Positions 38,164 to 49,767 of a stretch of DNA of 64,000 nt are shown here, piece by piece. Position numbers and translations under genes: made by a program. How positions within the stretch are numbered: position 1 is the stretch's first letter; every line of letters starts with the position of its first letter. Source of the stretch: Ochromonas danica (Eukaryota > Sar > Chrysophyceae > Chromulinales > Chromulinaceae); NCBI GenBank assembly GCA_015146655.1, contig VKHL01000050.1, forward strand, positions 1 to 64,000. Reading direction: 5' to 3'. Below the pieces are notes generated by a model. The model was not told where the DNA came from, made no database searches, and saw only the letters and a list, made by a program, of their open reading frames with translations.

Positions 38164-40816
38164 TCATATATAATATAATAATGCATCCCCTTTCGGAACT
38201 TTCTCCTGCACACGCCTGTACGTATGGTAGAAGGTATCCATGACGAATGGCTTGGCTATGAAGGCATCAGCTCCCGCGCGATAAGCTTCCGTGGCGGTCT
38301 CCACATCTGAATTGGCGGAGAAGGCAATGATGATCTGATGGAAAGGAAGCAATTTCTCGCATCCGCTCTTCATTTTCTCACAACGGTTCGCATGGAGCTT
38401 CTTCAGGACCTCTGAAGAACGCGGTGACCAACAAGAATGTCCTCCTTCCCCTCCATCTCCCCTCTGACTATCATGTCCCAACTGTCGTAGTCGCCGCGTT
38501 GCCTCCAGACCATCCATCACGGGCATTTGCAAGTCCATCAAGATTACATCAAAGCCTCGTCCATGCTCTTCCAGGCGTTTCAGAAACACTTTCACAGCCT
38601 CGGCGCCATTGACAGCCGTGAAGACCTCATGCTTGCTCCTCTTCAGCATCATGGACACAGTCTTGCGGATCGTGGGAGAATCATCCACCACAAGGATATC
38701 TAACTCAGGAACACTTGCAGGCTCAAGAAACGAACCGACAAGTCTCGTGGAAGCCGCAACCGATGGATCAGGGACGTCTGCCTGTTCAGAACATACTAAG
38801 GATGGAGAACGACCAGAGGCGACAGCTGGTGTCGTGTTACTGGACTCTTCTACTGATCCAGGAGAAGAAGCAAGTGCTTGGTGTAATTGTTTTTGAATAG
38901 CAGCCACTGTCGGAACATTGCTATCCGCAAGCAACGAGTGTGGCCTGCATGCTTGCTGCATAAAAAGAGCAGCTTGCTGGTCTGGGCGATACGGAATTTG
39001 AAACCAAAACAATGACCCTTCACCTCCATCTCGTCTCCTCCGAACACCATAAAGGCCATCCAAGGCATCCACGCGCTTGGCTAAAGAAAACAGACCCAGG
39101 CCTGTTCCCCCAGCCAGCCTCTGTGCCTGTTTGAAGGGACTAAACAGTGCAGTCATTGCCTCCTCCGAGAGACCAATGCCATTATCTTCCACCTCGATGA
39201 GAAGATAAGAAGTATTGACAGGGAGGTTACGACTAGACTTGCTACTCCGTGAAAGAGACAGCGCGGCCCATGTGTAGGCATTATAGTCTCGTGAAGCGAC
39301 TGTATTACAATTACCATCTGCTTTGCATTGCGCACATCCTTCGGGAATCGTGGAGGTCACTGAGACTGACAACCGCACCTCTCCTCCACACGAATACTTG
39401 ACTGCATTACTGAGCAAACATAAGATATTCTCTTGCAGCCATTGCTTGTCAGTGATGATATGGCTACAAATATCTGTGGGTAGAGACTCCAGGGTGATCG
39501 CCACACCGTTCTCCACATCTTTCATGCAATTCATGGGCAACTGCAATGCCTCCACCAGCTCCACTGTCTCATACTTTGGCATCAGCTTAAACCCCTTCGA
39601 AGCCTTGGTGTAGTCCAAACAACGATTAATCGCCATCAGCATGAAGGTGTTTGATGTCTTCATGTTAACGATGGAGTGGCCGATGGAGAACATCAACTCG
39701 TCCACATCTGGTCTGGAAAGAGTGAAGTCAGGATCTCCCTCCGGGAGCTTATCCTTCAGGTCAGCCAAGACCTGCTCCACAAATTCGATCCCACAAAACA
39801 AAGAGGCAAGGGGCTACGACAGCAATAACAGTATCAACAGCAGAATCAGTCAGTCAGTCATATTTGTGAACACTGGATATAACGTAGTGGATCTATTCCA
39901 TGCCATCGTGTAAACGTACCGTTTTCAAGTCATGGGCAACGTTCGCTATCATGTGACGCATCTCTGAAGCATTGGCTTCATCCACTGCCTTTTCGCGCGC
40001 AGCTAACGTGGCTTGCAGTTGTTGACCACAGAAGAAGAGGAAGAGATTCAGTCTCTTGGCCAGCACGAGAGTCGTGATACTTGCCATAGAGTAGATGACG
40101 AGGGACATGATGGATGCAATCGCGGAGGAGAATACGATACAGAAGACCAACGTGAGCAAGGACATACTCCACAGCATTAGTGCAAAGGCGAAATAGGCCC
40201 CATGAGTCGCTAGAAGGAAGAGTAAAGGGACCACCATCACCAATTGGCTTCCATCCCCTGGTAAAGCCTTGCTATCAGCCACAGGGTTGCAGTAGGTAGC
40301 ATAGGAGATGAGGTTGTCATCATTGTCACAAGGTCCTGCCACCACCCTGTTGATGAGGTCCAGGCAGAAGACAACATGCAGTACTAACACCACTGCTTGT
40401 TGATACACTACCATCCTCTTCTTCGATTCTACGACTAGTCCATCTTCTTGAGGATTCACTTGACGACTAATGCGATAGTGCAAACACCATGTGAAGATAT
40501 TTATGACCAACACCAACATGAACAGTGCGGCTGAGATCCAAAGCGAGGTGTGATGGTTCTCATGAGGAAACATCCACAAGAAGTTAATGATACCCAACAG
40601 TAAAGCGATGAAATAGAGGGAAGAAATTATCAAGAAACAACTATTCATGATGATGAGAGAGGATATGGATTGATTCTCGAGATTGAATAGGCGGTATTGC
40701 TCTTGGACGAAAGGATCTCTGATTCGTCCCAGTGCATCGACATGTTTCTTTAGAACAGCTTCGATCTTGGCAGTGAAAGAGAAGCCAAAGGTGGAAGTAG
40801 AAGGGGAAGCCTCCAT
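38164..40816 (-). CDS. Hybrid histidine kinase with multi-span membrane sensor, copy 1
   Basis: Two exons: 39920-40816 and 38164-39813, giving 848 aa. Five or six hydrophobic spans fill residues 45-270 with only short loops, so it has no large extracellular sensor domain. The HisKA box follows at once (MRHMIANVAHDLKTPLASL, His295; the intron lies between T and P). The HATPase domain has the N box LLSNAVKYSCGG (about 434), DNGIGLS (about 509) and GGTGLGL (534-540). A Ser-rich linker leads to a C-terminal receiver: VVDDS (676), VILMDLQMPVMDG (phospho-acceptor Asp726) and a Lys in IAKPF. The receiver has a Gly/Ser/Lys-rich insertion before HQIIIAFSAN. It would feed a phosphorelay through a separate HPt protein, not seen here. 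Signal unknown. Confidence 0.92.
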
Positions 40817-42106
40817 TGATATGGATATGTTAACTAATATTGATACAGGGTCACCTTCCGTTTTGTTTCATCGTGAATGGTTTACAGAGGAGCCTCACAC
40901 CTTCATGTGATTGGGTGAGCGAGTGAGGTCAGAGGTGTGATTCTGTTCTGCAGAGATTCTATTCTGGATTGCTCAACGTTACTAATGATGGCTGCTGTGC
41001 TTCATCCGTGTGAAGTTAAACAACCAGTGTTTCACTCGTACAGTTTACTAGTACGAATACAAAGAATGGAATCAGAATCCCGAATCGAGTTTTATTCATA
41101 CGAATCTTTCGAGTTGTTATCTATAGTTTTGAGCAGATCTCGTTGAAAGGATCGTTTTAATGTATTAATTGTTGCTTTGAAAGTCATTGGATCAAAAGAT
41201 ATAAATGCCGAAAGGAGTGAACCCCAAAAATTCGGCAACTCCAATCTCATATTTATTAAGCAACCATTTCTACCATAGACTGCATTATTTTTATGTTAAA
41301 TCGAATGGGGAACTCAACTTTTATGTTGAATATCATCTCAGACAATGCGTAAGCGTAATTATGAGTGAAATTGTTTGTATTTCTCCCTTTGTTAGTTTTA
41401 TTCACCACCTCGTGTGAGTGGTGACTGCTGCCTTCCTCTTCTACCCTAGAAATGTGCAGGCAGAAGGTCACATGGTGGGTGGCACTGATGATGAAATTAC
41501 CTGGAATTGGTGAGATGAGTGAACCTTGGTGATATTATCCATCAGATTTAAGAACTTTGATCCACATGCCTAACCTAATAGCATAATAACTGAATGTCTC
41601 ATCTTCAGTTGAAATGTCTAAGATGAGTAGTGCATCTAATATCACGTAAAAGAGCAGAAAAATGTGCTAGACTCTCAAAGCGCATAACCATATATATAGT
41701 AGTAGTCATGAGGTTGACAGGCAAGAACAATATAATTGCAAATCATGTACAAGTAAGTAGCAAATACCATGGAATTGATGAGATGAATAAAGCTTGGTGA
41801 TATATTGACCAGACTTCAAGCGCTGATCTGGAAGGCCTCTAGTTAGTTTAAATATCTCTGAAGAAAGTATGCTAAAAGCAGAAAGAAATGAAAGTGTCGC
41901 CAAACATAACCATATAAACAACAGCAGTCATGGCAAAGATATGCACATTGAAAATTATATGAACAAGCAAGTGGAAATAACATGCAAATGATACAATACA
42001 CACCTATAAACAAGAATGATAGAGGATTTGCACCAACCGCTATCACGAGCATTGTGCAGGTCAACAGACGTTGCAGCAACAACACAAGATAAGCGTGGCG
42101 CAACAA
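40817..42106. other. Spacer between kinase copies 1 and 2
   Basis: 1.29 kb without a convincing gene. The left part (40817 to about 41260) looks unique and should hold the promoter of copy 1. From about 41260 to 42106 it is homologous to the 45.99-46.68 kb spacer, showing the duplicated unit extends through the 3' flank of copy 2. Confidence 0.5.
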
Positions 42107-44708
42107 CTATGTACAATGTACGCACGCATCCCTTTTCAGGACTTTCTCCTGCACACGCCTGTACGTATGGTAGAAGGTATCCATGACGAATGGCTTGGTT
42201 ATGAAGGCATCAGCTCCCGCGCGATAAGCTTCCGTGGCGGTCTCCACCTCTGAATTGGCGGAGAAGGCAATGATGATCTGATGGAAAGGAGGCAGTCTGT
42301 CTTCCTCTCTAGAACGCGGCGACCAACAAGTACTTCCTCCTTCCCCTCCATCTCCCTTCAGACTATCCCAAGCCAACTGTCGTAGTCGCCGCGTTGCCTC
42401 CAGACCATCCATCACGGGCATTTGCAAATCCATCAAGATTACATCAAAGCCTCGTCCATGCTCTTCCAAGCGCTTCAGAAACACTTTCACAGCCTCGGCG
42501 CCATTGACAGCCGTGAAGACCTCATGCTTGCTCCTCTTCAGCATCATGGACACAGTCTTGCGGATCGTGGGAGAATCATCCACCACAAGGATATCTAACT
42601 CAGGAACACTTGCAGGCTCAAGAAACGAACCGACAAGTCTCGTGGAAGCCGCAACCGATGGATCAGGGACGTCTGCCTGTTCAGAACATACTAAGGATGG
42701 AGAACGACCAGAGGCGACAGCTGGTGTCGTGTTACTGGACTCTTCTACTGATCCAGGAGAAGAAGCAAGTGCTTGGTGTAATTGTTTTTGAATAGCAGCC
42801 ACTGTCGGAACATTGCTATCCGCAAGCAACGAGTGTGGCCTGCATGCTTGCTGCATAAAAAGAGCAGCTTGCTGGTCTGGGCGATACGGAATTTGAAACC
42901 AAAACAATGACCCTTCACCTCCATCTCGTCTCCTCCGAACACCATAAAGGCCATCCAAGGCATCCACGCGCTTGGCTAAAGAAAACAGACCCAGGCCTGT
43001 TCCCCCAGCCAGCCTCTGTGCCTGTTTGAAGGGACTAAACAGTGCAGTCATTGCCTCCTCCGAGAGACCAATGCCATTATCTTCCACCTCGATGAGAAGA
43101 TAAGAAGTATTGACAGGGAGGTTACGACTAGACTTGCTACTCCGTGAAAGAGACAGCGCGGCCCATGTGTAGGCATTATAGTCTCGTGAAGCGACTGTAT
43201 TACAATTACCATCTGCTTTGCATTGCGCACATCCTTCGGGAATCGTGGAGGTCACTGAGACTGACAACCGCACCTCTCCTCCACACGAATACTTGACTGC
43301 ATTACTGAGCAAACATAAGATATTCTCTTGCAGCCATTGCTTGTCTGTGATGATGTGGCTACACATATCTGTGGGAAGAGACTCCAGGGAGATCGCCACG
43401 CCGTTCTCCACATCTTTCATGCAATTCATGGGCAACTGCAATGCCTCCACCAGCTCCACTGTCTCATACTTTGGCATCAGCTTAAACCCCTTCGAAGCCT
43501 TGGTGTAGTCCAAACAACGATTAATCGCCATCAGCATGAAGGTGTTTGATGTCTTCATGTTAACGATGGAGTGGCCGATGGAGAACATCAACTCGTCCAC
43601 ATCTGGTCTGGAAAGAGTGAAGTCAGGATCTCCCTCCGGGAGCTTATCCTTCAGGTCAGCCAAGACCTGCTCCACAAATTCGATCCCACAAAACAAAGAG
43701 GCAAGGGGCTACGACAGCAATAACAGTATCAACAGCAGAATCAGTCAGTCAGTCATATTTGTGAACACTGGATATAACGTAGTGGATCTATTCCATGCCA
43801 TCGTGTAAACGTACCGTTTTCAAGTCATGGGCAACGTTCGCTATCATGTGACGCATCTCTGAAGCATTGGCTTCATCCACTGCCTTTTCGCGCGCAGCTA
43901 ACGTGGCTTGCAGTTGTTGACCACAGAAGAAGAGGAAGAGATTCAGTCTCTTGGCCAGCACGAGAGTCGTGATACTTGCCATAGAGTAGATGACGAGGGA
44001 CATGATGGATGCAATCGCGGAGGAGAATACGATACAGAAGACCAACGTGAGCAAGGACATACTCCACAGCATTAGTGCAAAGGCGAAATAGGCCCCATGA
44101 GTCGCTAGAAGGAAGAGTAAAGGGACCACCATCACCAATTGGCTTCCATCCCCTGGTAAAGCCTTGCTATCAGCCACAGGGTTGCAGTAGGTAGCATAGG
44201 AGATGAGGTTGTCATCATTGTCACAAGGTCCTGCCACCACCCTGTTGATGAGGTCCAGGCAGAAGACAACATGCAGTACTAACACCACTGCTTGTTGATA
44301 CACTACCATCCTCTTCTTCGATTCTACGACTAGTCCATCTTCTTGAGGATTCACTTGACGACTAATGCGATAGTGCAAACACCATGTGAAGATATTTATG
44401 ACCAACACCAACATGAACAGTGCGGCTGAGATCCAAAGCGATGTGTGATGGTTCTCATCAGGGAAGTAGTGAATGATGCCCAACAGTGAAGTGATGAAAT
44501 AGAGGGTAGAAATTATCAAGAAACAACTATTCATGATGATAAGAGAGGATATGGATTGATTCTCGAGATTGAATATGTGGTATTGATCTCGGACGAAAGG
44601 ATCTCTGATTCGTCCCAGTGCATCGACATGTTTCTTTAGAATAGCTTCGATCTTGGCAGTGAAAGAGAAACCAAAGGTGGTGGTGGAAGTAGAAGGGGAA
44701 CCCTCCAT
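42107..44708 (-). CDS. Hybrid histidine kinase, copy 2
   Basis: Two exons: 43815-44708 and 42107-43708, giving 831 aa with the same architecture and intron position as copy 1. I chose the ATG at 44708 (MEGSPSTSTTTFGFSF); it aligns with the start of the other copies. The end of the sensor, the H box, the whole intron and the catalytic domain are almost identical to copy 1. The first membrane span (IISTLYFITSLLGIIHYFP) instead matches copy 3. The receiver keeps VVDDS, LMDLQMPVMDG and ITKPF. Its insertion is shorter and different (LAWDSLKGDGGEGG...REEDRLPPFHQ), and the C-terminus ends in LKRDACVHCT. All catalytic residues are present, so it looks functional. Confidence 0.92.
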
Positions 44709-45222
44709 TGGCAAGGATATGTTAATTAATATGGATACGTGGTCGGTAATGGGTCACAGAGCAGGCGAGTGCTTTCTCTACTTCACGTTGATTGGGTGCT
44801 TCAAGACAAAAGAGGGACGCGACGTGGTTTTGATCTTTTGCACAGAGAAGAGAGCCCAATGCAACGTAACTCACAGCTCTGCTGCTCATCAGCAGTTTTG
44901 TCGTTTTCCGTTTTCCGGTTTCCGGTTTTCTGCAGCGAAAATAACACGTTTGTGCGGAAGGATACATACTCTCAGGGAGCCAAACATTGTTGTCGGTTGG
45001 AAAGAAGGCAAGCCCGAGCCATTGACGAAGATAATCTACTTTGATTTCGGCAGAGAACAGAATGTAACTTGATACCCTTCTTTGCTTCACATTCGGCAAT
45101 TCCCTTGGCTGGATGAAAATTCTTGTGTAGGTTCGGAGATTATGTCGAGGCAGTAGAATATTATATCAAAACTATTTAGTTAATAATGGATCAGGTAAGC
45201 ATCGAGAAACGAGTGTTTGATA
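44709..45222. promoter_or_regulatory. Upstream region of kinase copy 2
   Basis: About 510 bp. It includes a run of TTTTCCGTTTTCCGGTTTCCGG (44895-44930, given here in part) and CACGTTTGTGCGGAAGG at about 44946. The shorter TTTGTGCGGAAG also occurs upstream of the plastid gene at 63242. Overlapping short frames here are not convincing genes. Confidence 0.35.
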
Positions 45223-45850
45223 TCAACCCAGAAGCTGCTGAGACAGACGGCTTAACCAGCACCTTGGAGGGCTTGAAAGATGGATGGAAATGATCTGTAG
45301 AGGCAGTGAACTTCGAAGTGGAACGGCAGTGTTTGTGTACCTCTGCTGCCAGTTTGAAGGGGTTAAACGGCGCAGACGTTGCCTCTTCAGAGAGACCAAT
45401 GCCATTTGATCTTCCACTTCGACACGCAGGTAAGAAGTGTTATTCGGGAGGTTTAGAATAGATTGGCTACTCCTTGAAAGAGGCAGCGCCGCCCATGTGT
45501 AGGCATTATAGTCTCGTGATGCGATTGTATTATAATCGTCATCTTCTTTGCCATGACCTCCACATCCTTCGGGAATCGTGGAGGTCACTGAGACTGACAA
45601 CCGCACCTCTCCTCCACACGAATACTTGACCGCATTACTGAGCAAACATAAGATATTCTCTTGCAGCCATTGCTTGTCAGTGATGATGTGGCTACAAATA
45701 TCTGTGGGAAGAGACTCCAGGGAGATCGCCACGCCGTTCTCCACATCTTTCATGCAATTCATGGGCAACTGCAATGCCTCCACCAGCTCCACGGTCTCAT
45801 ACTTTGGCATTAGCTTAAACCCCTTCAAAGCCTTGGTGTAGTCCAAAGTG
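45223..45850 (-). pseudogene. Truncated histidine kinase gene fragment
   Basis: A partial fourth copy. It begins abruptly at the sequence coding LDYTKA(L)KGFKLMPKYETV and covers the region up to the catalytic domain. It lacks the membrane sensor, H box, ATP-lid half and receiver. Two extra bases at the DNGIG motif (it reads VEVEDQMALVS instead of EVEDNGIGLS) shift the frame, and the remaining sequence soon stops resembling the other copies. In the linker it groups with copy 3 (GKEDDDYNTIASRDY) rather than with copies 1 and 2. It is likely a remnant of unequal crossing-over within the array. Confidence 0.88.
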
Positions 45851-46689
45851 TAAGAGCATCCCCGAACAATTCCTTGAGAGGTGATAGTGCAAAAGCATAT
45901 TCCTTTAATTAGGGCGACTAATCATCGAAGTGCATGCGCTCAACAAAGACAATGGCTTCTTCTGCAATGCGATCCGTGGCTACAACATTTACCAACGAAC
46001 GATTTCTACAATAGACTTTCCGCGCAAGCGCGCTAATGGGTGAATCCTTTTGTTAGTTTTATCCTTCACCACCTCGTGTGAGCGGTGACTGCTGCCTTCA
46101 TCGCCTGTCCCAGAAAGGTGCAGACAGAAGGTCACGTGGTAGATGGCACGGATGATGAAGTTATCTGGAATTGGTGAGATGAGTAAACCTTGGTGATATT
46201 ATCCACTAGATTTCATAACTTTGAACTAAATGTCTCATCTTCAGTTAAAATGTCTTTGATGAGCAGTACATCTAATATCGAGTAAAAGAGCAGGAAAATG
46301 TGCTACGGTAGACTCTCAAAGCAAAACCATATTTATACATAGTAGCATTCATGAGGTTGACAGACAAGGATAAACAAGTTGAAAATCCTCTACAAGCATG
46401 TAGTAGCAAATACCACAGGACTTATCTGGAATTGATGAGATGAATAAAGCTTGGTGATATATTGACCAAACTTTAAGCGTTGATCATCAGACTTAAATAA
46501 ACAAAAAGTCATGATGCTGGGAAGCAAGGATATGCAAAAAACATCTATTCAAGAAAATACCATGCAAATGGTAAACCGCACATAAATAATCATGGACAAC
46601 AGAGGATTTGCACCAAACGCTATCACATGCATTGTACAGGCCATGAAACATGGCAGAAACAACACAAGATAACAAACAAAACATTATTA
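45851..46689. other. Spacer between kinase fragment and copy 3
   Basis: About 840 bp homologous to the 41.26-42.11 kb spacer (CCACCTCGTGTGAG; GAGGATTTGCACCAA; ACAACACAAGATAA) but clearly diverged. It holds the 3' flank of copy 3 and no gene. Confidence 0.55.
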
Positions 46690-49316
46690 CTATATATAAT
46701 ATAATACTGCGTCCCCTTTCGGGGCTTTCTCCTGCACACGCCTGTAGGTATGGTAGAAGGTGTCCAGGACGAATGGCTTGGCTATGAAGGCATCAGCTCC
46801 CGCGCGATAAGCTTCCGTGGCGGTCTCCACATCTGAATTGGCGGAGAAGGCAATGATGATCTGATGGAAAGGAAGCAATTTCTCGCATCCGCTCTTCATT
46901 TTCTCACAACGGTTCGCATGGAGCTTCTTCAGGACCTCTGAAGAACGCGGTGACCAACAAGAATGTCCTCCTTCCCCTCCATCTCCCCTCTGACTATCAT
47001 GTCCCAACTGTCGTAGTCGCCGCGTTGCCTCCAGACCATCCATCACGGGCATTTGCAAGTCCATCAAGATTACATCAAAGCCTCGTCCATGCTCTTCCAG
47101 GCGCTTCAGAAACACTTTCACGGCCTCGGCGCCATTGACAGCCATGAAGACCTCATGCTTGCTCCTCTTCAGCATCATGGACACAGTCTTGCGGATCGTG
47201 GGAGAATCATCCACCACAAGGATATCTAACTCAGGAACACTTGCAGGCTCAAGTAACGAACCGACAAGTCTCGTGGGAGCCGCAACAGTTGGATCAGAGA
47301 CATCAACAACCGGTTCAGAACATACTAAGGATGGAGAACGACCAGAGGCAACAGCTGGTGTCGTGTTACTGGAGTCTTCAACTAATCCAGGAGTTGAAGC
47401 AAGTGCTTGGTGTAATTGTTTTTGAATAGCAGCCACTATGGGAACATTGCTATCCACAAGCAACGAGTGTGGCCTGCATGCTTGCTGCTTAAAAAGAGCA
47501 GCTTGCTGGTCTGGGCGATACGGAATTTGAAACCAAAACAATGACCCTTCACCTCCATCTCGTCTCCTCCGAACACCATAAAGGCCATCCAAGGCATCCA
47601 CGCGCTTGGCTAAAGAAAACAGACCCAGGCCTGTTCCCCCAGCCAGCCTCTGTGCCTGTTTGAAGGGACTAAACAGTGCAGTCATTGCCTCGTCGGAGAG
47701 ACCAATGCCGTGATCCTCCACCTCGATAAGCAGGTAAGAAGTAAAATTCCGACTAGATTTGCTACTCCGCGAAACAGACAGCGCCGCCCATGTGTAGGCA
47801 TTATAGTCTCGTGATGCGATTGTATTATAATCGTCATCTTCTTTGCCATGCACACATCCTTCGGGAATCGTGGAGGTCACTGAGACTGACAACCGCACCT
47901 CTCCTCCACACGAATACTTGACCGCATTACTGAGCAAACATAAGATATTCTCTTGCAGCCATTGCTTGTCTGTGATGATGTGGCTACACATATCTGTGGG
48001 AAGAGACTCCAGGGAGATCGCCACGCCGTTCTCCACATCTTTCATGCAATTCATGGGCAACTGCAATGCCTCCACCAGCTCCACTGTCTCATACTTTGGC
48101 ATCAGCTTAAACCCCTTCGAAGCCTTGGTGTAGTCCAAACAACGATTAATCGCCATCAGCATGAAGGTGTTTGATGTTTTCATGTTAACGATGGAGTGGT
48201 TGATGGAGAACATCAACTCGTCCACACCTGGTCTGGAAAGAGTGAAGTCAGGATCTCCCTCCGGGAGCTTTTGCTTCAGGTCAGTCAAGACCTGTTCCAC
48301 ACATTCGATTCCACAAAACAAAGAGGCAAGAGACTATGACAGCAATAACAGTAGTATCAGTCAGTCAATCAGTCAGTTAGTCACATTTGCAAATACTGGA
48401 TCTATTTCATGCCATCGTGTAAACTTACCGTTTTCAAGTCATGGGCAACGTTCGCTATCATGTGACGCATCTCTGAAGCATTGGCTTCATCCACTGCCTT
48501 TTCGCGCGCAGCTAACGTGGCTTGCAGTTGTTGACCACAGAAGAAGAGGAAGAGATTCAGTCTCTTGGCCAGCACGAGAGTCGTGATACTTGCCATAGAG
48601 TAGATGACGAGGGACATGATGGATGCAATCGCGGAGGAGAATACGATACAGAAGACCAACGTGAGCAAGGACATACTCCACAGCATTAGTGCAAAGGCGA
48701 AATAGGCCCCATGAGTCGCTAGAAGGAAGAGTAAAGGGACCACCATCACCAATTGGCTTCCATCCCCTGGTAAAGCCTTGCTATCAGCCACAGGGTTGCA
48801 GTAGGTAGCATAGGAGATGAGGTTGTCATCATTGTCACAAGGTCCTGCCACCACCCTGTTGATGAGGTCCAGGCAGAAGACAACATGCAGTACTAACACC
48901 ACTGCTTGTTGATACACTACCATCCTCTTCTTCGATTCTACGACTAGTCCATCTTCTTGAGGATTCACTTGACGACTAATGCGATAGTGCAAACACCATG
49001 TGAAGATATTTATGACCAACACCAACATGAACAGTGCGGCTGAGATCCAAAGCGATGTGTGATGGTTCTCATCAGGGAAGTAGTGAATGATGCCCAACAG
49101 TGAAGTGATGAAATAGAGGGTAGAAATTATCAAGAAACAACTATTCATGATGATAAGAGAGGATATGGATTGATTCTCGAGATTGAATATGTGGTATTGC
49201 TCTCGGACGAAAGGATCTCTGATTCGTCCCAGTGCATCGACATGTTTCTTTAGAATGGCTTCGATCTTGGCAGTGAAAGAGAAGCCAAAGGAGGAGGTAG
49301 AAGGTGAAGCTTCCAT
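46690..49316 (-). CDS. Hybrid histidine kinase, copy 3
   Basis: Two exons: 48429-49316 and 46690-48333, giving 843 aa. The layout is as in copies 1 and 2. The sensor is identical to copy 2 over long stretches, and the receiver insertion and C-terminus match copy 1 (GHDSQRGDGGEGGHS...; GDAVLYYI). The Pro that normally follows the HDLKT box is Ser here, because the second exon begins TCTCTTGCC instead of CCCCTTGCC. The ATP-binding motif reads EDHGIGLSDE rather than EDNGIGLSEE. The linker is more diverged (CVHGKEDDDYNTIASRDY). Phospho-acceptor His and Asp are kept. The Pro change may alter the kinase/phosphatase balance; that is inference. Confidence 0.92.
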
Positions 49317-49593
49317 GCCTATGATATATATTTCAATTGATCAGACATATTCTTTCTCCGTTTTATACGCATTCGCCACAACGGAATTATGGAAGTCCAC
49401 GTCACAAGATATTCCAAGATAAATGCATTTCAGACAAACAAAAAGGTTGCTAAAAGTAAAAGCACCCTCTGTATGAATATTCTCTTGTTTTCAACGACAT
49501 TCGATATTGAGAACTCTTTCGTTATTGATTGTTGTTTGGTATGAAAAGCAAAATACGAAACAGCGACAAAATAAAAGAAAGGCAAAAGCGATT

Positions 49594-49671
49594 TGACTGA
49601 AGTGGGATTCGAACCCACGCCCGAAGACTGCGGCCTTAACACAGCGCCTTAGACCACTCGGCCATTCAGCC
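49594..49671 (-). tRNA. tRNA-Leu(AAG), copy 2
   Basis: 78 nt, identical in sequence and orientation to the copy at 37348-37425, with anticodon AAG, intact A and B boxes and a downstream T4 run. Flanks differ from copy 1 beyond a few bases, so the identity is confined to the tRNA itself. Confidence 0.95.
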
Positions 49672-49767
49672 ATTGAAAATGTTGTTTGATCGTGGGATTT
49701 TAATGTAACGTTATGTTTGGTTGGAAAAGGATCGAATAAATTACTTTTGCTGGGACTTGATGTGAAC

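Larger units (their letters stand above)
38164..49316 (-). repeat. Array of hybrid histidine kinase genes (three complete, one fragment)
   Basis: Units end at 38164, 42107 and 46690, all on the minus strand, with a truncated copy at 45223-45850. Spacers are also homologous: for example CACCTCGTGTGAG and GAATTGGTGAGATGAGT occur in both the 41.4-kb and 46.1-kb spacers, but with many differences. Large blocks of coding DNA and the intron are near-identical between copies 1 and 2. Confidence 0.93.

Noticed and set aside
38609-38900. Plus-strand frames repeated in each histidine kinase copy (also 42504-42795 and 47135-47429)
   Set aside because: They are antisense shadows copied along with the kinase gene; no motif or start context supports them.
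44722-45099. Overlapping frames on both strands upstream of histidine kinase copy 2
   Set aside because: Three different frames of similar length in the same DNA and no family match; more likely promoter sequence.
38164-49316. Mobile-element origin of the histidine kinase array
   Set aside because: No terminal repeats, target-site duplications, transposase or reverse transcriptase seen, and all full copies retain the intron. Tandem duplication explains it.
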